Shown here: positions 42,820-55,640 of the stretch, piece after piece
Layout: every line of letters starts with the position of its first letter
How positions within the stretch are numbered: position 1 is the stretch's first letter
Assembly: GCA_047495785.1 (NCBI GenBank)
Contig: JBLDXI010000001.1
Location: 4,154,001 to 4,218,000, forward strand
DNA: 64,000 nucleotides
From: Lepidodermella squamata
Taxonomy: Eukaryota; Gastrotricha
Direction: 5' to 3'
Notes under the pieces: generated by a model
What the model was told of the DNA's origin: nothing
What the model saw: the letters and a program-made list of their open reading frames with translations, nothing else
Database searches by the model: none
Program-made: the position numbers and the translations under genes

Positions 42820-45800
42820 ATGAATTGCGTAAATTTTAGCTTTACGTTTCTCAGCATCGCGCTCTTCAAGCCTCTTTTGTGTACATCATCAGCACTTGTA
42901 ACAGTGGAGAAGTTCCGAGAGCACTTGAACGCGTCATTTTATGCTTATCCGTCGGTTCTATCCGAGGAATTGCCGCCCTTCGTCGTATCATCGGCCTTTT
43001 TCAGCAACGTATCAGCTGAATTGCCCGTTCTAACGATAATAATGCCCGTCTCCTATCAAGGCGTGCTGACTATGGGACCGTCAGCGACCAGATCGATTGA
43101 GCTTGCACTTGACCGGCTGGCATTGAATTCATCGCTATTAGACAAGTATCAACTTGCATTTGATACCTTTGAAGATGACGTAAGTTCCCGCGTTAATTTA
43201 AGGGTAACATCAACCTTTATGTAGTAAGACATTTAAAATATGTTTGGTTGCATTTATGCAACAATTTTAAGCCTGGAAAATCGAAGCCTGGTCCTCGAAA
43301 AAAGCTTCCGAGTAGGGATTTCTGGGATAATGATTTTAAATAGATAACACCTGATCAGACAGAAAATCGAGGCTTTACTTTTACATCTAATTTTATAGTG
43401 CTATGATCCCTGGGCAATCAATGGAACAATATATCGCCTGTTGCACGATGAACAAGGCAACGCTATGAGACTACCGTTACTGCTGATGCCAATGTGTCCA
43501 GATTACAGTCAGTACATCCTGTCCCTGGCATCGAAGTCTCTCAACATGGTCGCTGTAAGTACACAGCGTTCGCGTATTAATACTCTGACTGAGCTCAAGA
43601 TAGCCTCAAAAAATCCGAAATGTCTCCAAAAAGTAGCAAAGCTGTTTTTAGGAGAGTATTATTACGCGAATGACCTGTAATATGTATATATCGTTACTCA
43701 TCCGAATCTGATGATTTTTGACCCCGGATGACAACCATATGATATCGGTGATATATAATTATAATACATATTTAATATTTTACGGAATTTCTCACAGCTA
43801 ATCTCGTCATCTGTTAATGAAGAAGTACTTACCAACCATGCCACTGCTTCTTCAACTTTTTCGATATCGATTCCACCGTCGAAGCCCCTTGCCGCAGTTG
43901 CTGAATTCATTTGGGCTAATAATTGGCGCAAAGTCGCTATTATTTCGGAGCTTAATACTTACTATATTAATTTGGACGCAATTTTCGTATCCTTCCTCGA
44001 GGAAAAAGGCATTAGTCTAATATCTCTCGTTAAGGGCGAGTTAAATCCTTCCGCTGAGGCCATCGTGAACGCAGTCAATGACACGCTGAACAGCGGGGCT
44101 CGCATAATTTTACTCCACTCAGATGTTTCGGATCAATATCTCTGCGCGCTATATAAATTGGGCGCAAGCGAGCCGAATTTTGCTATTTTCGCCTCGGGAT
44201 TTTGGTCACTTCTCTTCGCGCCGGAAACATGCATCATTAGCAAAACATTTAATGCCTGGTGTACTTGCGAAATGCTGCAAGAAATCGGGCAGAATGTATT
44301 CACTTATAGCCAAGTCGCTCTGCATGAGGTAGATGAGAATTCGACAGACTCAACTGGACTCGGCTATGCGGGCTACGTTAGGGACATTAGGAGCAAAATT
44401 GTCAACTTTCAAAGCCTGCAAATCTGGGCACCAAATGTCTACGATCAAACTTTGTTCGTCGGCTACTGGCTGGATGCTTTTTCTGGCTGGCTGGACTATA
44501 TTCGCTACCTCCGATAACAGGGCTCCTCGGAATATATGATTTCGATGAAAAAAGGGCACTCCTACAAATGGCTATACCCCAGTTGCGATCACTCAGTATC
44601 AAAAGATCGAGAATGACAGGCTCATCCCGGTTACCGTCGCAATTTATGATTCCTCTGCCCCTAAAAGTAATCAAACGTGATTTGAAATGGAGCACGCTTA
44701 ATGGTAGGCGATTTTCAGATACGGTCCGCTATGACATCAGAATCATTCCGACCATTCCAAGGCACGATTCGATCTTCATGGCTTGTAAGTTCAATCTGAA
44801 ATACCAAATGCGAGGAACAATATTATAATTTCATACATTTGCAGCAGTCGGACTAATCGGTTGCTTTTTGACGATCATACTTGCAATACCGCCAGCTTTT
44901 TTGCAATCTATTTTTCTGCCCAAGGAAATAGAACCTGGGGTTTTAGTAGCTTCAGTTATTGCTCAAAATCGGCCGCCATTGATCGGAACCTTCCTTCTCT
45001 TCACTCAAAGTTTCATTCTTCCGTGCACGGAATACTTCGACCAACAGGCTTTATGTGAATCGTTTGCTATTTTGGTTTTCTTCGGAATCAGCCTCACTAT
45101 AGCGGGGAATTACGCGAAGCTTAGAGTTATCTTGCTAACTAGCAGGCAAAACCACCCGATGCTTGTGAGGGAACACTGCCTTCGCCAAATGGGACGAGCG
45201 GCGTTATTGGCCCTAGCAAATCGGTATTGCGGCATAATAACTGCTTTTGATTGACCATGCATTTTATTGTATTATATTGCGCGCGCTAACATTTATGCTA
45301 TTATGCGCTGCGCCAAAGCGCGTGTTCTGTTTATGAATATACTACGCACACATAAGAGTACTACCGTACCACTTTTTTACTTCGAGCCCTAACGAATTTG
45401 GGTTGGTTTTATTGAAATCTTTTTAGATTTTCGTGGATGATGCTGGTATTTTGTCAGACCATCGTATGCCATAGCCCTTCATTAAAAGTCGGCCTGAGAT
45501 TCGCTCATTTTCTGCTGGCTGGGTTTTTCGGAAAACCAGTTTTTTCAGGGAAAACCTGACTTGGCTTGATGCGAATTAATTAGTATTTCATCTTAAAATG
45601 AAAATTCACTCATATTGAAAGGATAAGAGGCACTGAATAGACCAATTAACGCCGAGATGACATAGTTCCAATTGATGACCTGTTCTCCTCCTCAAAAAAT
45701 GATTGAAATTCAAGTTTGTCAGTAATTACTAATGAATCGGTATAATATGTTAATTTCGTGGATGATTGTGCAATTTTTCCGCTTAGAATCGAAGTCGAGG

Positions 45801-46306
45801 GCCAGACGATTGATTATGTTGGGTTATAAAGAAATTCTTGTGGCTAGATTATTTACAATCGCCACATAATTCTATAAAACAGGAGAAATTTTTACACATT
45901 CGACGGCATTTTCTGTTCTTTCAGAAGAATTTAGCCAGCAATGGTTAATGATCAACCCTTAGTTCCATTTGACAGGTCTTTGGCACTGATATTCAGTGGA
46001 AGAATGTAGTAGTCATCCACGAAATCACTTAGCTACGCCGATTCCAACTTGAATACTGAAAATCTTGCCTTACTGTCTTTATTCATCGAGGAACATGAAC
46101 CATAGGTTAAAACTATGTCATTTTCTCGTCCATTGTTCTCTTCAGTGCCTGTCATCTTTTCAATAGAGTGAATTTTCATTCAAATATGAAATAGTAATAA
46201 TTTAGCGGCTGAAAGACGAATTCGAACATCGCGTGAAGTCAAAATTTTCGTATAAACTGTCGCTTTAGGAAAAATCCAGCCTGTAAAATCTAGACATTCT
46301 TTGTAA

Positions 46307-46605
46307 ACCAGTTGAACCAGGCCCCAACCATTCAAAATTCTGAAGAAAATAAATATATAATCCTCGAAATTAAAAATATATTAATTGAAAACCCCGCAAA
46401 TCTGGCCAAAAGCCCAAATTTTCCTACAAAATCTCGTTTCAAGAAAAAACCAACCAGTGAAACGCAGCAATTTTTCCTCAACCAGTTGAAACAGACCCTA
46501 AACATTCAGAATTCTGGAAAAAATGCATACATCACCCTCGTATTTAAAAAGATATTTGATGAAAAACGCGCCAAATTGGCTAATACTCGAATTTCACGAT
46601 AAATG
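46307..46605. repeat. Two-copy tandem duplication, about 173-bp period
   Basis: AACCAGTTGAACCAGGCCCC at 46307 and AACCAGTTGAAACAGACCCT at 46480 begin copies that stay similar through CATTCARAATTCTG and the following 90 bp. They lie inside the 5.5-kb element. Confidence 0.65.
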
Positions 46606-47711
46606 CGATATGGTAGTACTCCTGTGTGCGCAACACAGCGTACCTATAACACGTACCTTACGTCTGATATAATAGGAGAAAACCACGCGATTTTCGCTGA
46701 TGGCTGCGTATGTATCCATATTATAAGGCGGCGTTGCGGTTTTTATCGCGTTTCCCATCTCGCGAAAGAAAATTCGTCATGGAAAAAAGTTGCTTGCAGC
46801 TAAAGACTAAATTTGCGGCCGATGAAAGGGAATTGCCAATGCTTGTGCGGCCGGAGAAGGGTCAGTTCGTTACTGCGGCTGAAGCAAGGCTTCCCGGCCG
46901 CCAAAAATGCCACGGGTGAAACAGTTTGCGGAGCACTGCATTAGCGTCCCATTTAATTCATAATAGAGTTGCCAGTGACAAACTGCGAGGTGAACATTCA
47001 TGTTTTATAACAATTGACTGCTACAAACTTAGCAACAGCAAGCTTACAGCAAGCAAGAAACGAATGACGATGCGCGGACTTGCTAGCGGACTGATTTATC
47101 GACCGACCAGGATGTGAATAATTCAAATCCAATTATATGGCGAATAATGCAAGCGATTATTCGACGTTTTTGCAGCAGGGAGAGTGGGCTTTCAGTCGCC
47201 AAAACGAGTACACGATGCAATATTTTCTAACGCTGAAGAGAAGCTTCTAAGAGATCAACAATATTTCTCGAATTTAATCCCTAAACGCCCAAATGGACAG
47301 AACCGACGGTTCATTGAAGAGATCAGATGATTGAGATTGGGAGTTACAGGTTGTAGAGGAATTGGTTTGCAGGAAACAGGGTTGGTTATCGAAAACATAG
47401 GTCAGCTGACAAAATGCAAGTTGGGCTGTTCCGTCAAATTCATTTTGCAGTCGCTTGAAGCTTTGCAAAAAGCTGTATCCGAAATCAAAGATTCAAAAAT
47501 TAAAGGAATTTTTAATTGCCGCTATGTCTTCCCTACCTTTAGAACTGGCACTAGAAAAAAATATATTGATATATTCAAGGCCATAGAATATATGAAATTG
47601 GGGGAAATACTAACCTTTTTCATTATGAAAGAAAATCTTAAAGAATAAAAGACTTATTTCACAAAATAAATTCGGATTCAGCGTGAAAGGTTGAGCTAGG
47701 TTGCATGTTTT

Positions 47712-48560
47712 AGCGCTGTTACGACCGAAGTCCGAAAGCGACCACATCGCGGTCTGGTCGACCAGACCCCGACGTGGCTATAGCCGATTTCCACGTCGCG
47801 CTCTGGTCGACCGGGATGCGACGGGCCTGCAATCTCTCTTATCAAACACCTTTGTCGGGCTTCGGCTCGCAGGTGTCAACCCAGGTACGGTGGGCTCCAA
47901 ATCGAGAACAATGGACGCGCGCGCGCATTGTCCCGCCGTGCTCCGGCTCACACTTCTTGCGCGCGAGCCAGAGCCCGACCGCGCTTATCGACTAAGTCGA
48001 GTGGCCGAACATTTTCCTAATTAATATAAATAATGTACCAAAAAATGGCGAAGTCGCATTCCTCACGCACTGTAGTCAAACGATCTATATTTAGGGCCCA
48101 TTAACTGACTCGCGATTTTTTTCCGCTTGTTTTGTATTAATAATCTAGCCATTTTCCAAAATTTCTGTTATTTTTGTGACTCAAGCTGTGGCCGCTCAGG
48201 GGCTAGTAGACACGACTAAACTACAGTATTTTTGCTTCGCTTCCCTGGAGATAAAAAATAGAATGACTAGTAAAAAGTTGAAATCAAACGTAGTCGGGCT
48301 CTGGCTCATGCGCGCGCGTGTGAGCCAGAGCGCGGCGGGACAATGCGCGCGCGCGTCCATTGTTCTCGATTTGGAGCCCGCCGTACCTCGGTCGACACCT
48401 ACGAGCCGAAGCCCGACAAAGGTGTTTGATAAGAGAGATTGCAGGCCCGTCGCATTCTGGTCGACCAGAGCGCGACGTGGAAAACGAGGAATGCCCCGTC
48501 GGGGTCTGGTCGACCAGACCGCGATGTGGTCGCTTTCGGACTTGGGTCGTAACAGCGCGA
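47712..48560. repeat. GC- and CpG-rich inverted repeat pair inside the 5.5-kb element
   Basis: Arms of about 275 bp (47712-47985 and 48291-48560) face each other. Shared text includes CGAAAGCGACCACATCGCGG, GCAATCTCTCTTATCAAACA and the palindrome CTGGTCGACCAG, which occurs twice per arm. The arms are much richer in G+C than the AT-rich element around them. Open frames in the arms are a by-product of composition. Confidence 0.8.
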
Positions 48561-49110
48561 CCACAAATGAAATGGGGAATAAATTGGGGGAAAAATATGT
48601 GTGTTAGTGCGCACGCCTGTGTGTTTGTGTGGGCTTTTCAGCTGCACGCGCACAACCTCGCGCATTTACTACATTTTTCGACTTGCAACGCGCAGATTTG
48701 AGAGCACACGGGCTGTTCTTAGGCGCGCGCACTTACACAGTTAAACTTTTCTACCGCATTTCTTCTTCATTTTGGAAGATTAACGTGCGCAAATATGCAC
48801 AATAACCTGACTTTTTCGCTGAATCCTAATAATATCTAATTTATTCCGTGAAATTCATCAATGTTCAGCAAATAATTTTTGTCTTTGTAAGCCAAGTTGG
48901 TGCGATCAGTAAACCATTTATCCTAAGCGCGCTCGTTGGTTTGAAGACAAAAACTGAGTCCTTAATTTTGCAGGAATGAATTCCTAATTCATATTAACGC
49001 GAGCACACGCAACTGTTAGTAAAATATCGCCAATAGTCTCCTGTAAAATCGCTGAAAAACCAAACAGCAATACCAGCGTCGAGAGAACATTTTATCATTT
49101 TCATTTCTCT

Positions 49111-50033
49111 AAGAGGGCTGTGATCGAAAGAGTAATAAATTTGTTATAAATTTATTTTTTGCTTATAACGCTAATATAAATCGCTCGCGCTAAGTTTTAT
49201 GTGCAGCAAAAAAATACTGTGATTTTTTGCTGCTGTTTAAGTTCTAATATTCTCTTACGTTATTCACGTCATTTGGGTCATTTCCTTCATTCATAAATTT
49301 TGACATTGCGCGCAGAGGTGAAACACTGCCCTCGCGGTCTGCATAGCCAATGGCCTCAAGACGATGTTCCAATTCTTTTGTTGAATCTGGAAAGCTAGTT
49401 TTTACCATTTTTCCCAAGAAAATAATCGTGATACAAAAACTACCAAAAGCTAACTCGATTTTCAATCCGCCAATAGCCGCATTTTTCGTGTCACAAACTA
49501 CCTGTATGCTGATGCCTTTATTTTATGATTTTAATCACAAACGAGTTTTCCCCAGCTTGAAAAATTTACCCTCTCACGCCTTATTTTGCATAATATTGAA
49601 GTGCCTCGTAAAAGCTGCCATTTCGAATGATGCAATAGCTAGATTTCAAGTCATCGAATGATTGTGGAATTTGTCAAAGGAGAAAAATATTTATCAGGGG
49701 TAATGCCAGCTTCTATAGCTTCTTATTCTGCTAAGAAAGCTGTTAGATACCAGTTAAAAGGTAACAGGTGTGCGATGAAATTGAATGATAACACTCAATC
49801 TATCATATATTTTGAAACTCGTGATTCGATTTACCGGTTTATCGAAAACGATCTGCTGAAAATAGTGATAATGACTGTAGTAAAGAATGCAATTGAAGCA
49901 GCAGAATAGGCAGAATAGGCAATAATATAGCACCAACAATAAAAAGTGTACGATAGATTTTTTTTCTGTGTCGCACTATAACGTCATTATAATGTTGTTA
50001 TAAATCTTATTTATGTACGATCACAGCCCTCTA
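49111..50033. mobile_element. Nested inverted-repeat unit with AGAGGGCTGTGATCG ends
   Basis: AGAGGGCTGTGATCG at about 49112 and CGATCACAGCCCTCT at about 50019 face inward, with TTATAA-rich subterminal DNA on both sides. No clear target duplication is seen. It contains a possible minus-strand coding remnant at 49244-49499 (KELEHRLEAIGYADREG, acidic tail) preceded by a splice-like CATACAG. Its function is not recognised. Confidence 0.6.
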
Positions 50034-51341
50034 AATCAAGATTTTGACGAGAAAATTCAACATTGAAACTTAATTCCAATTTTTACGGTGGATGATGCAG
50101 AACATCTTATGAGACTACCTAAAAGCTAAAATTGCAACGCAGCCTCCTCGATTTTCCCCTATCTTGGTACCAGTCGTTCAGATTTTTTGAATGCAAGAAA
50201 TTGTATACCACGTTACAACCCAGCATGGTTCCAAACATTCTGATACAATGATGAGTGACTAGTATCTCAATGTAATTTTCGGTTTTCAGGCTGTATCTCA
50301 ATCGATTTCTCGAGATTTTATTGAAAGCAAGTGTCTTACTACTTAAATTGGCTAAAATGTCAGTATATCAACGGGTTGTCTACATTAGCCGCTTTTTGCC
50401 GTATTTTCCCCCTTTTCTTTAGTGGTGGCTATTATAACAAAATTAAAACTGCAGTTTTAACGTTTCACTGATTTGAAATTTTTTCCACTTAATCCGCTCT
50501 AACAAACAGAAAAAAATAAGTTCTGGCAATTGAGCTAATAAGCGTTGCTGTTCGCTGGTTTACGCTTGTTTATATAAAACCGAACGCGCGTATTGGGGCA
50601 TTCGCGCGCATAATAGCATAAATGTTAGCGCACGCATTATAATACAATAAAATGTATGGTCAATCAAAAGCAGTTATTATGCCGCAATACCGAAATGTAC
50701 CGCTTCTCGGAGGATTATTGCCAGCCATCGAGCAAGTGGAACTGGTCGTCGGTCAGACCAAGTCGACGACAGACTCTGATACCATCTATCGAGATACGGT
50801 GGTCTACTGCAGATTCAAGATCGACTGCTTGAGCTCAATAGCTTCTTTCTTCGAACTACTGCTGATTCAGGTCCTGATCGTGGCTGCAACATTCATGAAA
50901 GTTGTTCAGATGTATCGCGTTGTAAGGCGAATGCGACCTACGCAGCGGTTTTCAATGACCGGGCCGGTGATTTTCTGCGAGATGACTGCTCTTTTTGCTG
51001 GGAGTGTTTTGCTAGTCATAGTTCATCAAACGAAGGACCACCAACTTATGCTAACAGCCTCCGGTGTTTGTTTGGCTTTGGGCCTCGTGTCGCTTTCGCT
51101 GATGGCCATCGAGTTGCGCGTTAGATTGGCACGTGACGAGCCGCCGCCAATGACAGCGATAAACAAGACTGGTCGCAGTTCGGCAAGAGCTTTCATGGGA
51201 ACATCCAGTAGCAACGGCGCCTCTATGGTAACGCTTGGTCCAAATGACGTTCTCAGGAATGTATCATTTAGCAGTGAGGTGGACGAAGCTTCGTTGAGGC
51301 ATAGATTCGCATCCACGAGGCTGGCAAGTACAGAAACCTGA

Positions 51342-51921
51342 AAGGAGAACATGTTTTTTACTCATAATCAATATATATAATAAAATAATTAAGAATTGCT
51401 GATCAAATGGAATAAAAGTCAACGTTTTTTGAGCTTGTAACCCAAATCTTGCCTCGTCAACGATGCTTCAAAGCTGCCGTGTCCTGGGAATGGGAGTTAA
51501 TGTCGCTGTCTCACAAGTCAACCCAATTTTCAATCTTGACAATTCTAAAATGGTCTTTTAAGTCTAAAATTGTCAATTTATCTTCAGTTAGTTATTAGTG
51601 CAATCGATTTCAGCCGAAAAAGCAAACTCAGCCGTCCTCAGCCGCCTGGGGCAAACTTGCACAAATTTGCCATATCGTATGCCAGCTTGGAGTGTGATAA
51701 TTAGGTTGAACGCCACATTCCTACGCGAAGTTACGTTATTTATCCTGCACAGCAATCGCTGATCCGAGGCAAGCTTCTCAGATTTCTATCAGTTTCCACC
51801 TGAATTGTAACTGAAGCGCCTAATTATCCTCATACAACGTGCATTTCTAAGTTATTGAATATATATATATATAAATATAAGCTAAGAGAGCTGTCTGGAT
51901 TTCAAGCAGAAATTATTCCCA
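51342..51921. promoter_or_regulatory. Promoter region of the intact second-subfamily receptor
   Basis: AATAAA at about 51379 may end the upstream pseudogene transcript. ATATATATATAAATATAAGC at about 51861-51882 lies 40-60 bp before the next ATG, a strong TATA candidate. Confidence 0.5.
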
Positions 51922-54900
51922 ATGCATATCCTGGTCGCGATCTCTTTTCTTAACCTGATAGCCCCAAGTGTCGCGGACATAGTCAATGTTGCTCAATTTC
52001 GAGATTTTGTCAACGAGACATTTTTCGAAGCTAAATCGACGCTCTCCGAAGATATACCACCATATGTCGCATCCTCGGCTTTCTTCGATAACGCCACTGA
52101 TGACTTGCCAGTTTTAACATTATTGACACCTGTATCTTACGGAGGTCTTCTAGCTATGGGACCTTCTGCCACACGCTCAATCCAACTTGCATTGGATCGG
52201 CTTAGCCTGAACACCTCTTTGTTGCACAAGTATCAACTGGTTTTCGAAATGTATGATGATGACGTACGTTTGAACAGCTTTTCTGATTTAATGGCCAGCG
52301 AAGTTTTGAGTACCCCATTATTTTGTTGAAAATAGAGTGCATAGCTTGGAATGTGCTGCCGTAATTAGGATTAATTCATATTTTTATCATATTTTATATT
52401 TATTTTATTCATATTTTCACTTTTTATTAATTTACTCCTTATGATTCCATGAAGGGGAAATTGGGGAAAAGGACGGGCGAGTAAATTCTTTGAAGCGTCC
52501 ATTAGTTTTAAATAAACTGTTCAATGGTGTTTAGTGCTGGGATCCATATGCAATCGGCAATACCACCAGTCGCTTCTCGCACGACAGCGAAGCCAATTCG
52601 ATGCGGCTTCCTATTCTGCTGATGCCGTTATGTCCCGATTACAGCCAATATGTGCTGTCTCTTGCGGCCAAGTCTCTGAACATGATTGCTGTAAGTTTAT
52701 TTTGTATTTGGACATGGCCAGCTGAATGTCTATGTTTATTCAGCTTTTATCCTCTGCGGTGAATAATCAAGTAGTGACTGACAAAGCTAGGCATTCATCG
52801 ACCTTTTCACTTGCTATTCCGCCGTCAGCGCTACTCTCGGCTGTTGTCGACTTCATATGGGCGAACAACTGGCGCAAAGTTGCAATCATATCAGATATGA
52901 GCACTTTCTACATTAATTTGGATGCCATCTTTGTGTCGCTACTGGAGGCGAAAGGCATAGCGCTTATTTCCTTAGAAAAAGTCGCCATTAATCCTATAGA
53001 ACCTGAGAACGTTCTTAAGGCAGCCAATGACACGATAATGAAAGAGGCTCGCATCATTCTGCTTCACGCAGATTTTCCCGATTACTACTTGTGCAGCTTA
53101 CACAAGTTAGGAGCGTCCGAACCAACCTGCGCGATTTTCGTTGCTGGTTTTGCGGCGAGTTTATTGAACCCTGAAACTTGCGTGATCTCAGAAAGCATTA
53201 GCTCGTGGTGCACATGCGAAATGCTTCAAGAAATCGGGCAAAATGTCTTCTTTTACGAGCAAGTGGCGCTGAACGACGTCGAGGAGAATTCTACAGATTC
53301 TACCGGGCTAAACTTCATTGAATATGGGGATGAGATCAGAAATCGGATATCTGACTTGGACCAGCTGCAATTGTGGTCTTCAAATGTCTATGATCAAACT
53401 CTGTTCCTTGGCTACGCACTTGATGCTTTCGAGCAAATGCTCGAGACTTCTAGAAATGAAACTCTCCTAGACTGGACTGTGGGTTCAGTTAATTTTGAGC
53501 AGAACTCTCAAGCTTACTCGCAGATGATGAAAGAAGCAATTTTCTCCCTTCCCCCAGTTACAGGACTTCTGGGCGTTTATAACTTTGACCGGCAAACTGG
53601 GTCAAATATTCAAGGTTTCACGCCCATCACTTTAACTCAATATCAAAAATCAGACAATGCGTCCCTCAATCCCTCGATAGTTGGAATCTACGATTCGAAT
53701 GGTAAGGTACCTCTGGTTGTAATTCCTAATGCCGTCAGGTGGCGAACTCCTAATGGGAAAAGCTTCGCCGATTCTTTCAAAATAGCCGAAAAAGTCGAAC
53801 CTCTAATCTCAACAAGGACATATGCGCTTCTTGCAGGTAATTTATATACAAATTGAGAAAAACTGCGATGAATATTTGTGATCTTTTCAGCTTTCGGGAT
53901 TTCCGGATTCATGTTGACACTGCTGTTAATCAAACCACCGTCGTTTATTTTAAATCTTATCGCCATCGGGGATTCCGACCCAGAAAATTCTCCTGAGGAT
54001 ATTATTAGCCAGAACAGGAATGCATTGCTTGGTTCTTCGCTGCTTTTTCTCAGTGGCTTACTGCTGCCTATTTCTGCAAATGCTAGTTTCGTGACGTCCT
54101 GCGCCGCTCATACAGGTTTAATTTACTGTGGAATCTGTTTTTCATTAGCTGGAAAGTATGTCAAGCTCAGATCGCTTCATGCCATTATTGAATATCGGTC
54201 GGCATTAGTTCAGCCTCCTTTCCTCAAATCATTTTTCAAATGCTTATTTTGGCTTATCATCAATTCACCCGCACTCATCGGCCTGTTACTGAATATTGAG
54301 ATTGCCGAGTATAGAACCGGAATCGAGAGGTCTGAGGAAGATGCTGATATTTATTTCGTGGGTATCGTTCAATTTTGTCGAATTCGGTTGGAAAACGTTG
54401 CGGCAATGACGGGTATTGCTCAACTGGCTGCCCTTCAAATATTTGTCATTGGGTTGCTCCTATCGAACCTACGTAGCATTTCCCTCGTAAGTAACTGAGT
54501 TAATTTCACGAAATATACGTTACAATTGTGATTTTCAGGCTTTGAAGAGGAGGAAGCGCTCGCGTCGTGTCTACCCAATTATGGGCGTCTCCATCTTGTG
54601 CGAGTTGATAACTTTAGCGGCTGGGTGCTTTATCGCAGCCATCATCCAATTTTCTAACGAAGCTAATCTTATGGTGACGATTTCAGGCATCTGCATTGCT
54701 TATGCTGCAGCTACGTTGACGTCCACAGTTGCCGAGTTGCGACTTAGAACTACGTCCGCTCGAGCTTCTCGGCTGTCGGCCTTGCGAAGAAGTACGACTG
54801 GCCGAGTTTCTTGGCTCTCGACATTGGGAGTAATAATACGCGCCCGGGCCTCTCGGCTGGTGTCATTACGAGAGCCGATCGGGCTTTCAGCCGTTCATCC

Positions 54901-54922
54901 TAACTTGCCCACTCTTGGTTGA
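51922..54922 (+). CDS. GABA-B-like family C GPCR, second subfamily, intact (856 aa)
   Basis: Five exons: 51922-52263, 52535-52690, 52744-53836, 53891-54486 and 54539-54922. All junctions keep frame and have GT..AG ends. The signal peptide is at 1-18. The flytrap domain (about 20-515) carries MGPSATRSIQLALDRL, CWDPYAIGN and FIWANNWRKVAIISD, reminiscent of GABA-B ligand domains. Seven membrane segments lie between about 527 and 800, followed by a short Ser/Arg-rich tail (TTSARASRLSALRRS). It differs from receptors A to C in having introns and a longer ectodomain. It is the functional partner of the tandem pair; the left copy is dead. The ligand is unknown. Confidence 0.83.
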
Positions 54923-55640
54923 AACTCTGATGACACTGAGATTCATGGTGATATCTCCGTGAATTCTATATCATAAGTTGTGTGAACTATTTTGAGTTGT
55001 AAATGTTTGGCTTTGGTAATTTTTCGAGTTTTCGTGTGGTTTTGTGGAAGAGCCAGATGTCCCTATTCCCTATTCCCATTTAAATGGCCAAATAATGCCA
55101 TTAAATGCAAAAATCGTGTCGATAAAATCGCTTATTTTGTCTGCCTTTTGCAATACTTGAATAACTTCACTCCAGAAAATCTACTCAGCAGGCAAACACT
55201 GAAAAATCCGTAGATATGAGTCTCTCGGCTAATAAGGATGCAGAATGCTGGCTGAGCGGAGCTTCAAAGGCCTGATCATGGTCTATCCAATGAAATCCTG
55301 TCGGCAGTTAATGTAAGTTCCCGACAACAAACTACCTGGAACGTCATAATTGCTCTTTATTTCCGGAGGAAATCCACGACAGTGTCGCGTTTTACATCCG
55401 CTTACACGAGAAGCAAACTAAATATCGCTTACGTCGTCTTAATTCTGGCTATCATAGTGAAGGAGCCCGGTTTGCAGAAAAGCGCTCAAACAAATTATTA
55501 GGCATTTTCATTTCGACGCAATTTCGGCGTCGCTAAAATAAATGACCATACAGCCCATGGCGAGACTAAAAGGTTGAAATTTTACTAGCCACAAAGAACA
55601 AGAACAATTTTCTAGTAGTAGGCATGCCATGCGGCTGTTT
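54923..55640. other. Convergent intergenic spacer
   Basis: Between the 3' ends of the plus-strand receptor and minus-strand receptor C. No gene or repeat is recognised; a short frame at 54992-55213 is not protein-like. Confidence 0.4.

Larger units (their letters stand above)
45222..50692. mobile_element. 5,471-bp terminal-inverted-repeat element, 4-bp target duplication
   Basis: 87-bp inverted repeats (45222-45308 and 50606-50692) start CGGTATTGCGGCATAATAAC and differ at about three positions by eye. Identical AAAT flanks (45218-45221 and 50693-50696) are the likely target duplication. Removing the element plus one AAAT joins LALAN to VPLLGG in one frame, matching the paralogue, so the ends are set precisely. 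There is no transposase I can recognise; the interior holds a tandem duplication, a GC-rich inverted pair and a second nested inverted-repeat unit. A 4-bp duplication occurs in Chapaev, Sola, Ginger and some Academ elements; I cannot choose among these. Confidence 0.85.
42820..51341 (+). pseudogene. Broken GABA-B-like receptor (second subfamily) split by a 5.5-kb transposon
   Basis: Same exon plan as the intact paralogue at 51922-54922: 42820-43179, 43399-43554, about 43798-44784, 44845-45221, then 50697-51341. The signal peptide and flytrap domain are well kept (YDPWAING, WANNWRKVAIISELNTYYIN). Near 44490-44520 roughly 40 codons present in the paralogue are missing and the frame shifts into a stop; two further frame breaks follow at about 44562 and 44670. 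The membrane part is then open until the transposon at 45222-50692. Beyond it the frame resumes (VPLLGGLLPAIEQ) and runs through TM5-TM7 to 51341. Sequence errors could explain single shifts, but not the deletion and insertion together. Confidence 0.85.

Noticed and set aside
47701-48665. Similar proteins on both strands (ALLRPKSESDHIAVWSTRP)
   Set aside because: They are translations of the two GC-rich inverted-repeat arms, not genes.
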